NCBI GenBank assembly: GCA_041740995.1
Contig: JBGSKY010000116.1
Location: 1 to 64,000, forward strand
Length of the DNA stretch: 64,000 bases
From: JBGSKY01 sp041740995
GTDB taxonomy: Bacteria; Planctomycetota; Planctomycetia; Pirellulales; Pirellulaceae
Reading direction: 5' to 3'
Part shown: piece after piece, positions 37,716-47,460 of the stretch
How the letters are laid out: the number at the start of each line of letters is the position of its first letter
Numbering within the stretch: the stretch's first letter is position 1
Translations under genes and position numbers: made by a program
The notes under the pieces: generated by a model
What the model saw: only the letters and a program-made list of their open reading frames with translations
The model's database searches: none
What the model was told of the DNA's origin: nothing

Positions 37716-39956
37716 CTAAAAGTCAAAGTTGAATGTACGTTGCAGGAATCTCGCCAACCGCCAGCCCAACGACTTCCACTCTAAATGAATCTTGGCCCGA
37801 CCGCGATAGCCGACTCGCAGCGGCACATGCGAATTCTCGATCGGCACGCGTGCTTGATACGAAGTGCTGATCGGTCGCAAACGCCCGTTCGCGTCGGCGA
37901 TTGCTTCGAGTGATCCGCCGGCTTGCGAAGCGAGTGATTGTGGAGCTTCTTTGATCTCGGTCTGTGAAACACTTTCGATTTTGCCGTGAATGCTGCTCAA
38001 CCGCGCCGATTCAAGCATCATCTCGACTTCGTCACCAAGCTTAAGTAGGTTGAGGTCTGTTTGATCGATAATCATAACAGCTTCCATTGCATCGGGATCG
38101 GCGACATAACACAGCAGGTCCGCTTCGGCAAAGTAAGCATTTGCATTGTTGGGCGCAAATGGCGACCCATACCAACCCGGCAATTGATCTTCGCCCGCTT
38201 TGGCCGATTCGTCTGGTTTGGTCGGTGGTTCAATGATCACGCCATCTCGATGCGCGATGATCGCCAGCTCGACTTGTCGTCGTTGAGAAATCGCCAGCCG
38301 CTCTTGGCTAGAAATTAGCAGCTCTCGCTGGCTGTTGATCAAGCTTGATTTCGTATCGTCGCTATTGGATTGCTTTTCGAGCTGTTCCAAACGCACGCTG
38401 GCCAACGCTCGGTCGCTTTCGTTTTTGGATTCGTCAATGGCCAACTGTATGTTCTGTAACTGAGCGATTTTTTCGCCAGCTTGAACGCGATCGCCGGGCC
38501 GTTTGTTGAAGCTGACCAAGACACCAGGCTCAATCACACGGACCTGATACGCGTCCCTGGGTTGGACTTCGAAAGCGCAATCGACGTGAAACGGAAGCGG
38601 CACAAAACCAACAAAACCAATGATCGCCGCCGCTACCGCCAACGACGCCACCACGCGTTTAGGCTTCATTTTTGCTGCCTTTCCAGGAGTCTTTAAGAAC
38701 TTATAAGTTTGAAAAATCGGTTGGGCAACCAGACCAATCAAGCCCGCGACGGCGATTACGCGACCGACCGCTTCCAAATCGTAAGGCTTGAGCACTTGAT
38801 TCAAAAACCAAATGATCCCAAATACGACGACCCAGCGATAAATGGCCGCTGCAATCGTAAACATTCCGAACCAAAACTTGTGTCGATGCGGCAGAAACGG
38901 GTTGTCTTGCAATTCCAGTCCGAGGCATGTTTTCTGGAACCATCGCTTTAGAACTTCGGTGCTCTTCTGACGCAAGTTGGGAATCTCGATGATGTCCATC
39001 AAGATGTAATAGCCGTCGAATCGCAGTAGCGGATTGCCGTTAAAGACAACGGTCGAAACCGAACAAATGAACATGACCGAGAGGCTGAGGAAGTTCAGCA
39101 CGCCCGGTTCGCTGAACCACCATAAATAAGTCGCAATCGACGCCAGAATCAATTCGACATACATTCCACCGGCGCCGATGAAAACGCGTTGCCACTTGTT
39201 GGGGAGCATCCAGGAATCGGAAACATTGCAATACAAACATGGCGTAAAGACCAGCAGCATCACGCCCATCTCGTGGCACTCGCCTCCGAATTTTTTGCAT
39301 GACAGTCCGTGACCGAACTCGTGCAAAATCTTGACGCACGCCATCGTCACACCGAGGAACAGCCAATTCTCAGCCGCAAAGAACTGCTCAAACGACGGCA
39401 GCTTGGCTTGGAACTTCGTCCACTGCACAAAGACTAACAGCAACGCCGAAAGACCAAATACCATCGCACCAATTAACGCTCCTGGCGTGAACAGCCAACC
39501 GAAGATCGGCAACAAACGATTGAGGATGCGTTCGGGATCAATCCCGCGAAAGCGAAGCGCGAAAACGTTGGCCAACTTGCCCAGCCGCTCCTTGCGTTTC
39601 TTCTTATCACCGCGTCGTCGCAGTTGGCGACCTTGGCCGCTGCCATTGCTGATCACCAATCCGCTGCGGTGCAACATTCCGACGAATTGTTGCAGCTCTT
39701 GCAGCGAGATTCGTTGCGGTGCAAATTTCGCTTGAAATAACTCGCGTATCGACTGCAACGACCGATGACCGTCAAGCCAATTGAGGATCGCGAACTCTTC
39801 CTCATGAAAGCGAAAATAGTTCAGCCCAACCGGTTCTTTGATAACCCAATACGCTCGTCCATGATACTGATGTTTACGAACATGCAGATCGGGCCGCTTG
39901 CGAAGCTGCAAGGTCCGTTGAGCGCTGTTTACAAACGATTCAGCTAACGAAGTCAT
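37716..39956 (-). CDS. PqqD-like / M50 metalloprotease / HlyD fusion protein
   Basis: A 746-residue fusion. Residues ~25-105 look like a PqqD-type winged helix (YWVIKEPVGLNYFRFHEEEFAILNWLDG..), the fold that presents peptide substrates in RiPP pathways. A multi-pass M50 (site-2 protease) membrane domain follows, with the zinc motif HEFGH at 212-216 and the second metal motif NPLLRFDGYY at 308-317. The last ~290 residues form a HlyD/adaptor module (VIEPGVLVSFNKRPGDRVQAGEKIAQLQN is the lipoyl-like part), anchored by a helix at about 430-455. It is the last gene of a three-gene run of adaptor proteins. ATG at 39956 is preferred over a TTG three codons earlier. Confidence 0.85.
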   Translation of the reverse strand: MTSLAESFVNSAQRTLQLRKRPDLHVRKHQYHGRAYWVIKEPVGLNYFRFHEEEFAILNWLDGHRSLQSIRELFQAKFAPQRISLQELQQFVGMLHRSGLVISNGSGQGRQLRRRGDKKKRKERLGKLANVFALRFRGIDPERILNRLLPIFGWLFTPGALIGAMVFGLSALLLVFVQWTKFQAKLPSFEQFFAAENWLFLGVTMACVKILHEFGHGLSCKKFGGECHEMGVMLLVFTPCLYCNVSDSWMLPNKWQRVFIGAGGMYVELILASIATYLWWFSEPGVLNFLSLSVMFICSVSTVVFNGNPLLRFDGYYILMDIIEIPNLRQKSTEVLKRWFQKTCLGLELQDNPFLPHRHKFWFGMFTIAAAIYRWVVVFGIIWFLNQVLKPYDLEAVGRVIAVAGLIGLVAQPIFQTYKFLKTPGKAAKMKPKRVVASLAVAAAIIGFVGFVPLPFHVDCAFEVQPRDAYQVRVIEPGVLVSFNKRPGDRVQAGEKIAQLQNIQLAIDESKNESDRALASVRLEQLEKQSNSDDTKSSLINSQRELLISSQERLAISQRRQVELAIIAHRDGVIIEPPTKPDESAKAGEDQLPGWYGSPFAPNNANAYFAEADLLCYVADPDAMEAVMIIDQTDLNLLKLGDEVEMMLESARLSSIHGKIESVSQTEIKEAPQSLASQAGGSLEAIADANGRLRPISTSYQARVPIENSHVPLRVGYRGRAKIHLEWKSLGWRLARFLQRTFNFDF

Positions 39957-39988
39957 AAATTGCAAATACTCTTATCATGTGCGGGAGC

Positions 39989-41266
39989 TTAAGGCCGCGT
40001 GTCGATCGCGATCGTGGCTGACATGCCTTCACGGAACAGCCACTGATCCTGAGCTTTTTGATTGGGAATTTCCAACCAAACTTTATAGCTACCTGACGAC
40101 TGCATGACTGGCGACACGAAACCAACAGTGGCTTGCAGCGTTTCTCTCGCGCCGGGGTACAATTCGACTTCGACTTTCGCTGGTGCACCCAACAACAAAT
40201 GTGGAGCGGCTTCCAACTGTTCGGTTCGAACTTGTCCGACCACTCGCAGTTTGTCCATCGAAACCAAACGCATGATCACGTCGCCGGCTCGGACCCAATC
40301 GTGAATGTCTTTTGTTTTTTCAGCCACCATGCCATCGAACGGTGCTTTGATCGACCGCAATTCAACTTGAACTTGGGCCATTCGCTTCTTTGCTTCCGAA
40401 ACGCCTGCGGCAGCAACGTCTTGGCTATTCTTTAACTGGGCAACTTTGATTGCCAACGATGCGCGCCGTGCTTCAAGCCACTTCTTGCGATACTCTTGAC
40501 CCGTCTCGCCACCACGCGCGACCAACTCTTTCGACGTTTCGACTTCTTGTTTGGCAACGTTATCAGCCGCCATCGAGTACTCGATTTCAGAATCGTCTTT
40601 GCTCTTCTCAATCGCCGCATCAAGCTCTTTAATCGCTACGTCGAGCTCGGCAATTGCCATTCGCGAGTCGAGTTGCAGCAATTCCATGCCGGCCTTGATT
40701 TGATCGCCTTCGTCAGCGTCCAAAACCATGATCAAGCCGTCTGCTTGAGCCGAGATTTCCAAGTCGTCAACGAACTTAAGATTTGCATTTCGGATTACGA
40801 TCACGCCATCGTTGCGGTCTTCAGATGGGTCCGTGTTATAGCTCGGCGCGCTTACCATTCGCCTATCACCTGGCGGCAAATCAATCTGTGCGTAATTCTG
40901 ACCCGGCATCGAAGCTTCGTTGAAACCAGAGATTGAATCATCAATCGGCTGACCGTCTTGCTCAAAGACCACCATCTCGGCTCGCGGACCGATGTTCGCA
41001 CCACGAATTATTGGCGAACCAGAACGTCGATTTTCGGCTGCGAAACTGTTTACCAGCGCGTCACCACTCATCGGCGGCATTTGCATTGAGACTTCTGCCA
41101 TCGGCTCGCCAGTTCGCGATCCGCTAGGTCCAACGGCTTGGATCGTTGGTGTGTTAGGCGCCTTGTTGCCAGTGATAGCTTCGGGCAATCGATCGCAGCC
41201 ATTGAGCGCTAGCAGCAAGGCGAGCGTCGAAGTTGTTGCAACCGTTTGAAGAGAAGAGTTTTTCAT
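39989..41266 (-). CDS. HlyD-family periplasmic adaptor lipoprotein
   Basis: A 425-residue adaptor of the membrane-fusion class. The signal peptide ends in the lipobox LNGC (acylated Cys24). Asp25 at +2 would keep a proteobacterial lipoprotein in the inner membrane. After ~120 disordered residues come the lipoyl half-motif (VVDDLEISAQADGLIMVLDADEGDQIKAG, about 153-180), a long coiled-coil hairpin (about 195-280), the second lipoyl half with SIKAPFDGMVAEKTKDI, and a beta-barrel. AAGGA precedes the ATG. It sits between the GAF-HlyD and M50-HlyD genes with gaps of 15 and about 30 bp, clearly one operon. Confidence 0.92.
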   Translation of the reverse strand: MKNSSLQTVATTSTLALLLALNGCDRLPEAITGNKAPNTPTIQAVGPSGSRTGEPMAEVSMQMPPMSGDALVNSFAAENRRSGSPIIRGANIGPRAEMVVFEQDGQPIDDSISGFNEASMPGQNYAQIDLPPGDRRMVSAPSYNTDPSEDRNDGVIVIRNANLKFVDDLEISAQADGLIMVLDADEGDQIKAGMELLQLDSRMAIAELDVAIKELDAAIEKSKDDSEIEYSMAADNVAKQEVETSKELVARGGETGQEYRKKWLEARRASLAIKVAQLKNSQDVAAAGVSEAKKRMAQVQVELRSIKAPFDGMVAEKTKDIHDWVRAGDVIMRLVSMDKLRVVGQVRTEQLEAAPHLLLGAPAKVEVELYPGARETLQATVGFVSPVMQSSGSYKVWLEIPNQKAQDQWLFREGMSATIAIDTRP

Positions 41267-41281
41267 TGTCCTTACGTGCCT

Positions 41282-43327
41282 TTAGAATATGACGTTTGCA
41301 CGAATCCATTCGGGAATTTCATGGAACCAAGCGTAGCCCGCCGCAGCCTTGCCACATTTGACATCGACTGTCACCTCGGCATTGGGCAGCGGTTTAATGC
41401 CAACCATTGAATCGGGAACGATTCGCAGCTTGACTGTCGTGCCTTCGTCGCCGTTAAGCTCGGTTTGCTGGTGAACGCCGGTCCGGTAAAGTTTGCCTGT
41501 GTAATTGGTCGCGGAAGGGTCCGACCGCAAAATAAAATCGCACACCAAATAATCTTGATTGGTCGATGCGAAAGCTTGATCGAGATGCTTCATCCGCTTC
41601 TCAGGCATCATCACTTCAAGATCCCATTCTTGATCAAAATCAGCCACATTCAGCAGGACTTGACCAGTCACGACAGGTCGCGACCGAAGCGTCTTTTCAA
41701 CTTCCCAAGTCGTCACCGTGCCATCGATCGGGCTGGTCCTAACCAGTTGCTGCGCCCGAGACTGTAAGATCTGGTATTGTGCCTTGAGGCTCTGTTGTTG
41801 TTGGCGATTTTCCGCCAGCTCGGCATCTAAGCGACGCTTTTCAGCAGCTGGTAGACCGGCGATATTTTGAGAGTATTCAATTGAACGCTGTTGCCCCAAC
41901 GCTTGTTGATATTGGCCGCGAAGGTCTTCTAAACGTACTTCAAGTTCAGGGTTTTTCAGCAACACAACTGGCTGGTCGGCTTTGACCTTATCGCCGTGGG
42001 AAACATAAACCTCTTTCACTTCGCCATCGACGTGAGCGAATATGTTGCGTTGTTGCCTCGGAACTAGCTTGCCCTTGGCTTCCAGATCAAAATCGATTTT
42101 GATCAAACACAACGCTGCCGTCACCAGTGCAGCGACGAACAAAGCCAGCATCGTTTTCGGAAACGCCGAACCACGAAAAAGCCACGTCAAACGGTCGAGC
42201 AATCTCCAAAGTGGCATCAAGAAAATACTGCTGTGCGTTTGCGAATTAGCAATCGCGCGACACGCGTGTTCGTAGACCAAGTCGACACGGCCTTCAAGTT
42301 CGTTGCGGGCAAGTTGAGTTTCAATTTGCTCGACGATCAAAGCGCCGATAATTTTGCGAGCTCGACCACGCGAATCAATCGCTTCTCTTTCAGAGAGCAC
42401 GTCGCCAGCAATCGTCTGTTCGGGCTGAAAAATCGGCAGCACCGAGACCGTTCGACCATGTGATAAGTCGACATAATCTTCGATCGCGGTTTCGATTTGG
42501 GGCGGCAGTTCTTCGGTCGCGCCGTCGTACCACAACGATTCACCGGAGCGAACCACGCGAGTGGCGAGTTTGTTCAATGCTTGAACCTCGTTGGACCGAT
42601 TCTCGATCGAATCCTGGCCGCTCATCGCGATCACTCGGGCCTTTCGACCGCGCATTGTCGCAACGCTGACGCGATCGCATTCGATCAGCCGACGGCCTTC
42701 GTTGGCAATGGTGAAGGCGGTGTCGCGAATGTCCAAACTGTTATGCACTAGCCGAGCGAATTCATCCGCTTGCTGCCACATCGCTTGGCGACTCGTGACC
42801 GCTTGAAAGGCGTGGGCCTTAAGCCAATCCGCGATCAGTTTTGAAATGTGTTCGATGAACCGAAGATAGCCGCGCTGCGCCTCGAACTGGGTATCCGGCC
42901 GTTGAAAGACTTCGATAATTCCGACCGCTTGCGTTCCGGTGACCAGCGGTGCAAGAACGAGCAGAAAAGGCGTCGGATTGCTGAGCTCGTTTTTCTCCCC
43001 AAACTCAGAATTTGGCGGCACCAGCTCGGGCTGGTTCTGCTGCATAACGTGACCAAGAAGTCGCGCGTGTCGATTGGCATTTTCGCTGGCATCGGTAATC
43101 CCTTCCGGCTGGGTCAGGATCTTGTAAGCCATTCGAAGCGTGTTGTTCTCAACCAACCAGACCGCGCCGCCCTGAGCCGCCAACGCCGCGATAATCCGCT
43201 GCAAAACCGCCGGATAATATTCGTTGGGCGACGTGCCGGCCTTGGAAAGCTCAGCAATTTCGTTGACCAAGGTACGGATCTGGCGTTTGGTCTCTTCGAC
43301 TCCGTCGTCAGTTATCGTGCTAGACAT
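41282..43327 (-). CDS. GAF-GAF-HlyD fusion protein
   Basis: A 681-residue protein. Two cytoplasmic GAF-like domains (about 25-170 and 195-345) lie before a single membrane helix (about 400-420: KTMLALFVAALVTAALCLI). A HlyD adaptor follows outside (about 425-660), with the lipoyl part IFAHVDGEVKEVYVSHGDKVKADQPVVLL and a coiled coil (DLRGQYQQALGQQRS..). GAF domains bind small ligands or report redox state, so this protein could couple a cytoplasmic signal to an exporter. The ATG at 43327 (MSSTITDDGVEETKRQ) is preferred; the open frame continues 42 codons upstream without family character. It is the first gene of the adaptor operon. Confidence 0.85.
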   Translation of the reverse strand: MSSTITDDGVEETKRQIRTLVNEIAELSKAGTSPNEYYPAVLQRIIAALAAQGGAVWLVENNTLRMAYKILTQPEGITDASENANRHARLLGHVMQQNQPELVPPNSEFGEKNELSNPTPFLLVLAPLVTGTQAVGIIEVFQRPDTQFEAQRGYLRFIEHISKLIADWLKAHAFQAVTSRQAMWQQADEFARLVHNSLDIRDTAFTIANEGRRLIECDRVSVATMRGRKARVIAMSGQDSIENRSNEVQALNKLATRVVRSGESLWYDGATEELPPQIETAIEDYVDLSHGRTVSVLPIFQPEQTIAGDVLSEREAIDSRGRARKIIGALIVEQIETQLARNELEGRVDLVYEHACRAIANSQTHSSIFLMPLWRLLDRLTWLFRGSAFPKTMLALFVAALVTAALCLIKIDFDLEAKGKLVPRQQRNIFAHVDGEVKEVYVSHGDKVKADQPVVLLKNPELEVRLEDLRGQYQQALGQQRSIEYSQNIAGLPAAEKRRLDAELAENRQQQQSLKAQYQILQSRAQQLVRTSPIDGTVTTWEVEKTLRSRPVVTGQVLLNVADFDQEWDLEVMMPEKRMKHLDQAFASTNQDYLVCDFILRSDPSATNYTGKLYRTGVHQQTELNGDEGTTVKLRIVPDSMVGIKPLPNAEVTVDVKCGKAAAGYAWFHEIPEWIRANVIF

Positions 43328-43604
43328 CGGTGTTTGGATCTTCGCTGGATCAGATGAGCGGAAAAAATCGGAACATAAAGCGTAAGCAATCGGCTGGTTG
43401 CAAAAAAGCGATTTCGCAGCCACGAACGCTGTTTTGCCAGTCCAACGTGCCAAGCGTAACGAATAGTCGAGTTAATTCGACAGACCAGTCTGCACGTGTC
43501 GCCTGAGTATATCCGTTTATACCGAGCGTATAAACGGGTTTATTGGCGAGTTTTTGAAGAAATTAGCCGCTATGAGCTAGAACCGGCCAGGTGTATGACT
43601 CTGT

Positions 43605-46415
43605 CTAAGACTTCGACTTGCTGGTTGACGAACCGATCAAGCCGGCACCTTGGGTCGCTTCAAAACCCCAAATCAAGAAAATTAGATAGGCGGCCGTCAT
43701 CCCCAAAAACGCCACATTCAAAGCGATTCCATTGACCAACAGGATGATTGTCCCAACAACGAACCCAAACGCTGAAATGCCCAGCTTGCCGCTGTTGCTG
43801 CGAGGCGAAAGCGTCTTGGCCGAGCTTTTGGCCAACGCCGAACGAGCCGTTTCGTTGGCCAGAGCTCGCATCGCTGCCAGATTTAGGTTGTTTTCAGGTG
43901 CCGAACTTCGAGGGATGTAATCTTCAACTGCCAAGCTCTCTTCCTCGTTCACTTCCGGCACGACACGCTTGACTGGTTCGGTATGTGCGGCCTTCTGAAT
44001 CGGAACAGTGGCTGGACTGGTCGTCTTTGGAGGGGCTGCAAAACTTGCTCCGGACGCTTCGCCCTTGACACGTTGCAGTAATCGTTGCATGTAATCTTCG
44101 ACTGATTCGCCGTCCTCTTCGTCAACGACGCTCTCACCAGTCTTTGGAAAATGATCTGAATCGGCGCCTGATTTGCCAGCAGTCAAACTAGCCGGCTCAT
44201 CTTCCTCGTCTTCGACGTAAGTCTCGCTCTCATAGGACACGCTTTCATCTATCGAACTGATCGCATCATCAGAGTACATTCCGACAAGTTCATCGCCATT
44301 CTCGAATGCGGATTCGTCTTCCACATCGTCCGTGGCGTCGTTTGACCAATGGGCCGACGTTGCTTCGTAAGTCGACGTCAGCGGTTCGGCGCGCGATGCT
44401 TGGTGATCGTCGAAACCTTCAAGTTTGTCTTCTTCGTCCGCCGTAAACCACGACGGCAGCGCCGCTCGTTCGCCAGGACGATCATCCTCATAGGTTGGTT
44501 GCAACGATTCGAAATCGCGACCTTCTTCCGATACCTGATTCAATTCGTCAGCGGGCGTGCCGCGATACTCGTCGGTGTCCGGATCGGCTTCAACGTCGAT
44601 AGCGAGATTCGGTTTCGCAGCATCGTACTTGGCGGAAAACACTTCCGAAAGCGAACCTGTATTGACATATCCTGCCGCTGAATCTTCTTCGACTTCAGCA
44701 GCTACATCGTTGGCTTCAGACGCCGAATAATGATGTTCGTCATCATAACCAGTGTCCCACGAACGTAGGGGCGCAGCAGCTTGCAGACCGACATCAATAT
44801 TGCTATTTAAGTTGAGATCGCTTTCACCTTGATCATCGAAACGATTGGCTTGGTAATCGATTTGCAAATCAGCATCGTTCACATCGGAGCGATAGTTGTG
44901 AGTGTACGCGTCATACGGGGCGCCTTCTTGCGAGTTGCTTTCGATATCTTCGACTGTGCTATCCACTTCGGACTGCAAATCTGCGGCGGCAAATCCGATG
45001 TAGTCGACCGTATCGGCAAGTCCACGCGGGGCCTCGCTTGATGCGTTTGCGTCGCTTCTTAAGTAGTCGGCATCGTCAAACGAGTCTTCTGCTTCCACTG
45101 GTACGTAACGACCTGAAAGCTCTTCGGCGGCGGCATACGGTTCGGCAAAATACTGCGGCTGATACGAATCGCTTGCATCAGTCTGCTCGTATTCCGATTC
45201 CTGTTCGGATGGCTCGTCAGCATAATCCGTTTCGTTGCTGTACTGACCAACATAAGATTGGTCAGTCACCCAATCCGAGGTTGCTGCGTCGTCCTGTTGG
45301 CTTTGATAGAGGTCTTCGTCGTATTCGGCTACTTCCGATTCGGTTGCAGCATAGCTATCGTGTTGGACGTGCCCATTTTGTTGCGGATAGTTATCTTGCG
45401 GATCGTAATTTTGCTCGACGTCGGATTTGACTTCGTTAGTTTGCCAGCTTCTGGAAGTCTGGTAGTCGGCCACTTCGGGTTCAAGCTCCGTAGCCGACGA
45501 GCCAGCCCCGTCGATCAACTGCGGCGGACGCTCGGCTAATTGAGTTTGTACGGCAAGAATTTGTGTATGCAAGGCAACCAGCATTTCTTCGATCGCTGGT
45601 TGCGTCGGTGCTGGCAAGCTGGAGATTCGAGCGTCGATCTGCGAGAACTGTTCGCGGATCTGGCTGCTCAGCGATTCGAACGCTTGATCAGTCCGCGAGT
45701 TGACTTGCGATATCCGCTCGTCCAGTACTTCGATCGCGGCATTGATGGCCGGCAACTTGCTTTGCAACTCAAACGGATCGACCGGCAATGGCGCAGCGAC
45801 CGGCGTTTCGACTTCGCGTGCGATCAACTCCGCGACTTGGCTTGCCAGTTGCGCAATCGACTCGTGAATCGGCGAGACTGTCCGAGTGATAACCGATGTC
45901 GTCTCGTACAAGATGGCTGCTTTCAACGCTTCGGCATCGACGCGACTTTCTTGGCTAGGTTCCAGCGTCGGTGCAGCGTTAGATTCGTTGGCTAGCCGCG
46001 AAGTCGCATCGCGGAGCGTTCCGGCGGGAACTTCGAAACCGCTCGATTGGGCCCTGACGTAAGCGGTCGGATAGACCACAAAGCGCAGATTCCCCAATCC
46101 GATTGTGGCTGGTTCGTCGATTAACCATTCACGGACCTTTTTCGCCCCAACACGCAATTCGCCTTCGGCCGATTTGATAAGCGTGTGCCGACGGCCAAAA
46201 ACGATCGTCGCGTGGTGGTCAGAAAGCTGGCCTTTCGCGATTCGAATTGTTGCTCTGGAGTTTGTCCCGATCGAGCAACGCTGGGTGTCAACCAGCCAAT
46301 TTTCCACCGATTGACCATGCTCGTCGAGCAACTCGACGCGTCCGAAGACGGTAGTCGAGCGTCCGGAGTGCCCGGTGTTGGTCTTTTCGGTGCCAGTGGT
46401 TGACGAATTGCTCAT
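43605..46415 (-). CDS. FHA-like, acidic, C-terminally membrane-anchored protein
   Basis: A 936-residue protein. The N-terminal ~120 residues resemble a forkhead-associated domain (CSIGTNSRATIRIAKGQLSDHHATI), but the canonical GR is replaced by GT, so phosphothreonine binding is uncertain. Residues ~170-310 are helical. Residues ~310-800 are strikingly rich in Asp, Glu, Ser and Tyr and surely disordered. Two VEDY motifs (ESVEDYMQRLLQRV and AVEDYIPR) flank the end of this region. The C-terminus has two membrane helices (about 878-922). It is 278 bp upstream of, and codirectional with, the adaptor operon. A scaffolding role is a guess. Confidence 0.75.
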   Translation of the reverse strand: MSNSSTTGTEKTNTGHSGRSTTVFGRVELLDEHGQSVENWLVDTQRCSIGTNSRATIRIAKGQLSDHHATIVFGRRHTLIKSAEGELRVGAKKVREWLIDEPATIGLGNLRFVVYPTAYVRAQSSGFEVPAGTLRDATSRLANESNAAPTLEPSQESRVDAEALKAAILYETTSVITRTVSPIHESIAQLASQVAELIAREVETPVAAPLPVDPFELQSKLPAINAAIEVLDERISQVNSRTDQAFESLSSQIREQFSQIDARISSLPAPTQPAIEEMLVALHTQILAVQTQLAERPPQLIDGAGSSATELEPEVADYQTSRSWQTNEVKSDVEQNYDPQDNYPQQNGHVQHDSYAATESEVAEYDEDLYQSQQDDAATSDWVTDQSYVGQYSNETDYADEPSEQESEYEQTDASDSYQPQYFAEPYAAAEELSGRYVPVEAEDSFDDADYLRSDANASSEAPRGLADTVDYIGFAAADLQSEVDSTVEDIESNSQEGAPYDAYTHNYRSDVNDADLQIDYQANRFDDQGESDLNLNSNIDVGLQAAAPLRSWDTGYDDEHHYSASEANDVAAEVEEDSAAGYVNTGSLSEVFSAKYDAAKPNLAIDVEADPDTDEYRGTPADELNQVSEEGRDFESLQPTYEDDRPGERAALPSWFTADEEDKLEGFDDHQASRAEPLTSTYEATSAHWSNDATDDVEDESAFENGDELVGMYSDDAISSIDESVSYESETYVEDEEDEPASLTAGKSGADSDHFPKTGESVVDEEDGESVEDYMQRLLQRVKGEASGASFAAPPKTTSPATVPIQKAAHTEPVKRVVPEVNEEESLAVEDYIPRSSAPENNLNLAAMRALANETARSALAKSSAKTLSPRSNSGKLGISAFGFVVGTIILLVNGIALNVAFLGMTAAYLIFLIWGFEATQGAGLIGSSTSKSKS

Positions 46416-46936
46416 TATCTCTGTTTACCAAATGGAAATGCTGGCTTTCAGTCCGTGCGCGATAACCGCGCAGCCGAGGTGTCGCGACACACCAGATGTT
46501 CTATCGACCAGTTTTTCCGACAATTCCGTCGTAGCTAAAAATTTTTGCCGGAAATCTTCTGCGAGCACCACAAAAATCCAAAAGTTACAATTTAAGTCGC
46601 ACTTTAGGTCAGCAAATTGCTTCAGCTTGCAAATCTGGAAGCGTGGACTTACGCGAACTGCGGAAAACCACAAGTTCGCAGCGTGAGTAAATTTCCGAAC
46701 TTTGGCAAATAAAAGCGATCTCGCGAACGTTAAATCAGCACAAGTTGTCGATTTAGCGGATTGCGCGGCACCAATTTCGCTTTAAATTTAGCGGGCCTCA
46801 AGATTTTTGAACTCAATTGAGATGCCACCGTAATATAGTACCGTTACCGCGGCTGAAATTCTGACTGGAACGAGTTGAAACGTAGCTTCCAGCCAGTTGC
46901 GAGCTGACATCCTGCCTAGAATGCGAGGTTTCCGAA
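46416..46936. other. Intergenic region between divergent genes
   Basis: 521 bp between the FHA-like gene (minus) and the DksA-like gene (plus). It must hold promoters for both. Both strands have short open frames with no protein character, and I could not pick out a convincing promoter or operator. Confidence 0.4.
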
Positions 46937-47338
46937 ATGTCTCGTCAAACTGCACTTGCCAAGCTGCGAGATGTGTTACTGCGCCGAAGAGAGGCGATAC
47001 GTAATGCGTTGGCCGGCGACTTAACTCTATTGCAACAGCTCGCCAAAGACGGTGGCGATTCCGCTGATTACGCGATGGATTCAACGCAAGAAGAGCTCAG
47101 CAGCCAGCTTGCCGAAGTTGAAAGCCGCGAATTAGGCTCCATCGATGACGCCCTGATCAGAATCCGCGAAGGCAAGTTCGGCAATTGCGAATCCTGCGAG
47201 AAAGCAATCCCGCTAGCAAGGTTGCAAGCGATCCCGCACGTGACAATGTGCATCGCTTGCGCACGAGCTGAAGAATCCCGTCCGAAATCGTCTTACGACT
47301 CGTACGGTTCCAACGCCGAATCCGCATCGTGGTCGTAG
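46937..47338 (+). CDS. DksA/TraR-family zinc-finger protein
   Basis: 133 residues. An N-terminal coiled-coil (about 5-65) is followed by a C4 zinc finger with Cys84, Cys87, Cys105 and Cys108 (CESC..MCIAC), the layout of DksA, which binds the RNA polymerase secondary channel. The acidic coiled-coil tip of E. coli DksA (DxxDxA) is replaced by GDSADYAMDST, which keeps some acidic residues. It could modulate stringent control or be a paralogue with another role. It is monocistronic. Confidence 0.9.
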   Translation: MSRQTALAKLRDVLLRRREAIRNALAGDLTLLQQLAKDGGDSADYAMDSTQEELSSQLAEVESRELGSIDDALIRIREGKFGNCESCEKAIPLARLQAIPHVTMCIACARAEESRPKSSYDSYGSNAESASWS

Positions 47339-47460
47339 CGAGATTACCTAAATTTCAAGCGGCAGGGCGCGAGCCCTCCGGTTCTTCAGCGAGTAGTCGT
47401 TGTCTCTCAAGAGCTACCAACGAGCATACATTGTCTCGCTGGATTCGCGTTGAATCTCGG

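Noticed and set aside
44829..45995. Several long plus-strand open frames antisense to the FHA-like gene
   Set aside because: They arise because the acidic, Asp/Glu-rich coding sequence leaves few stops on the reverse strand; no conserved motifs or start signals.
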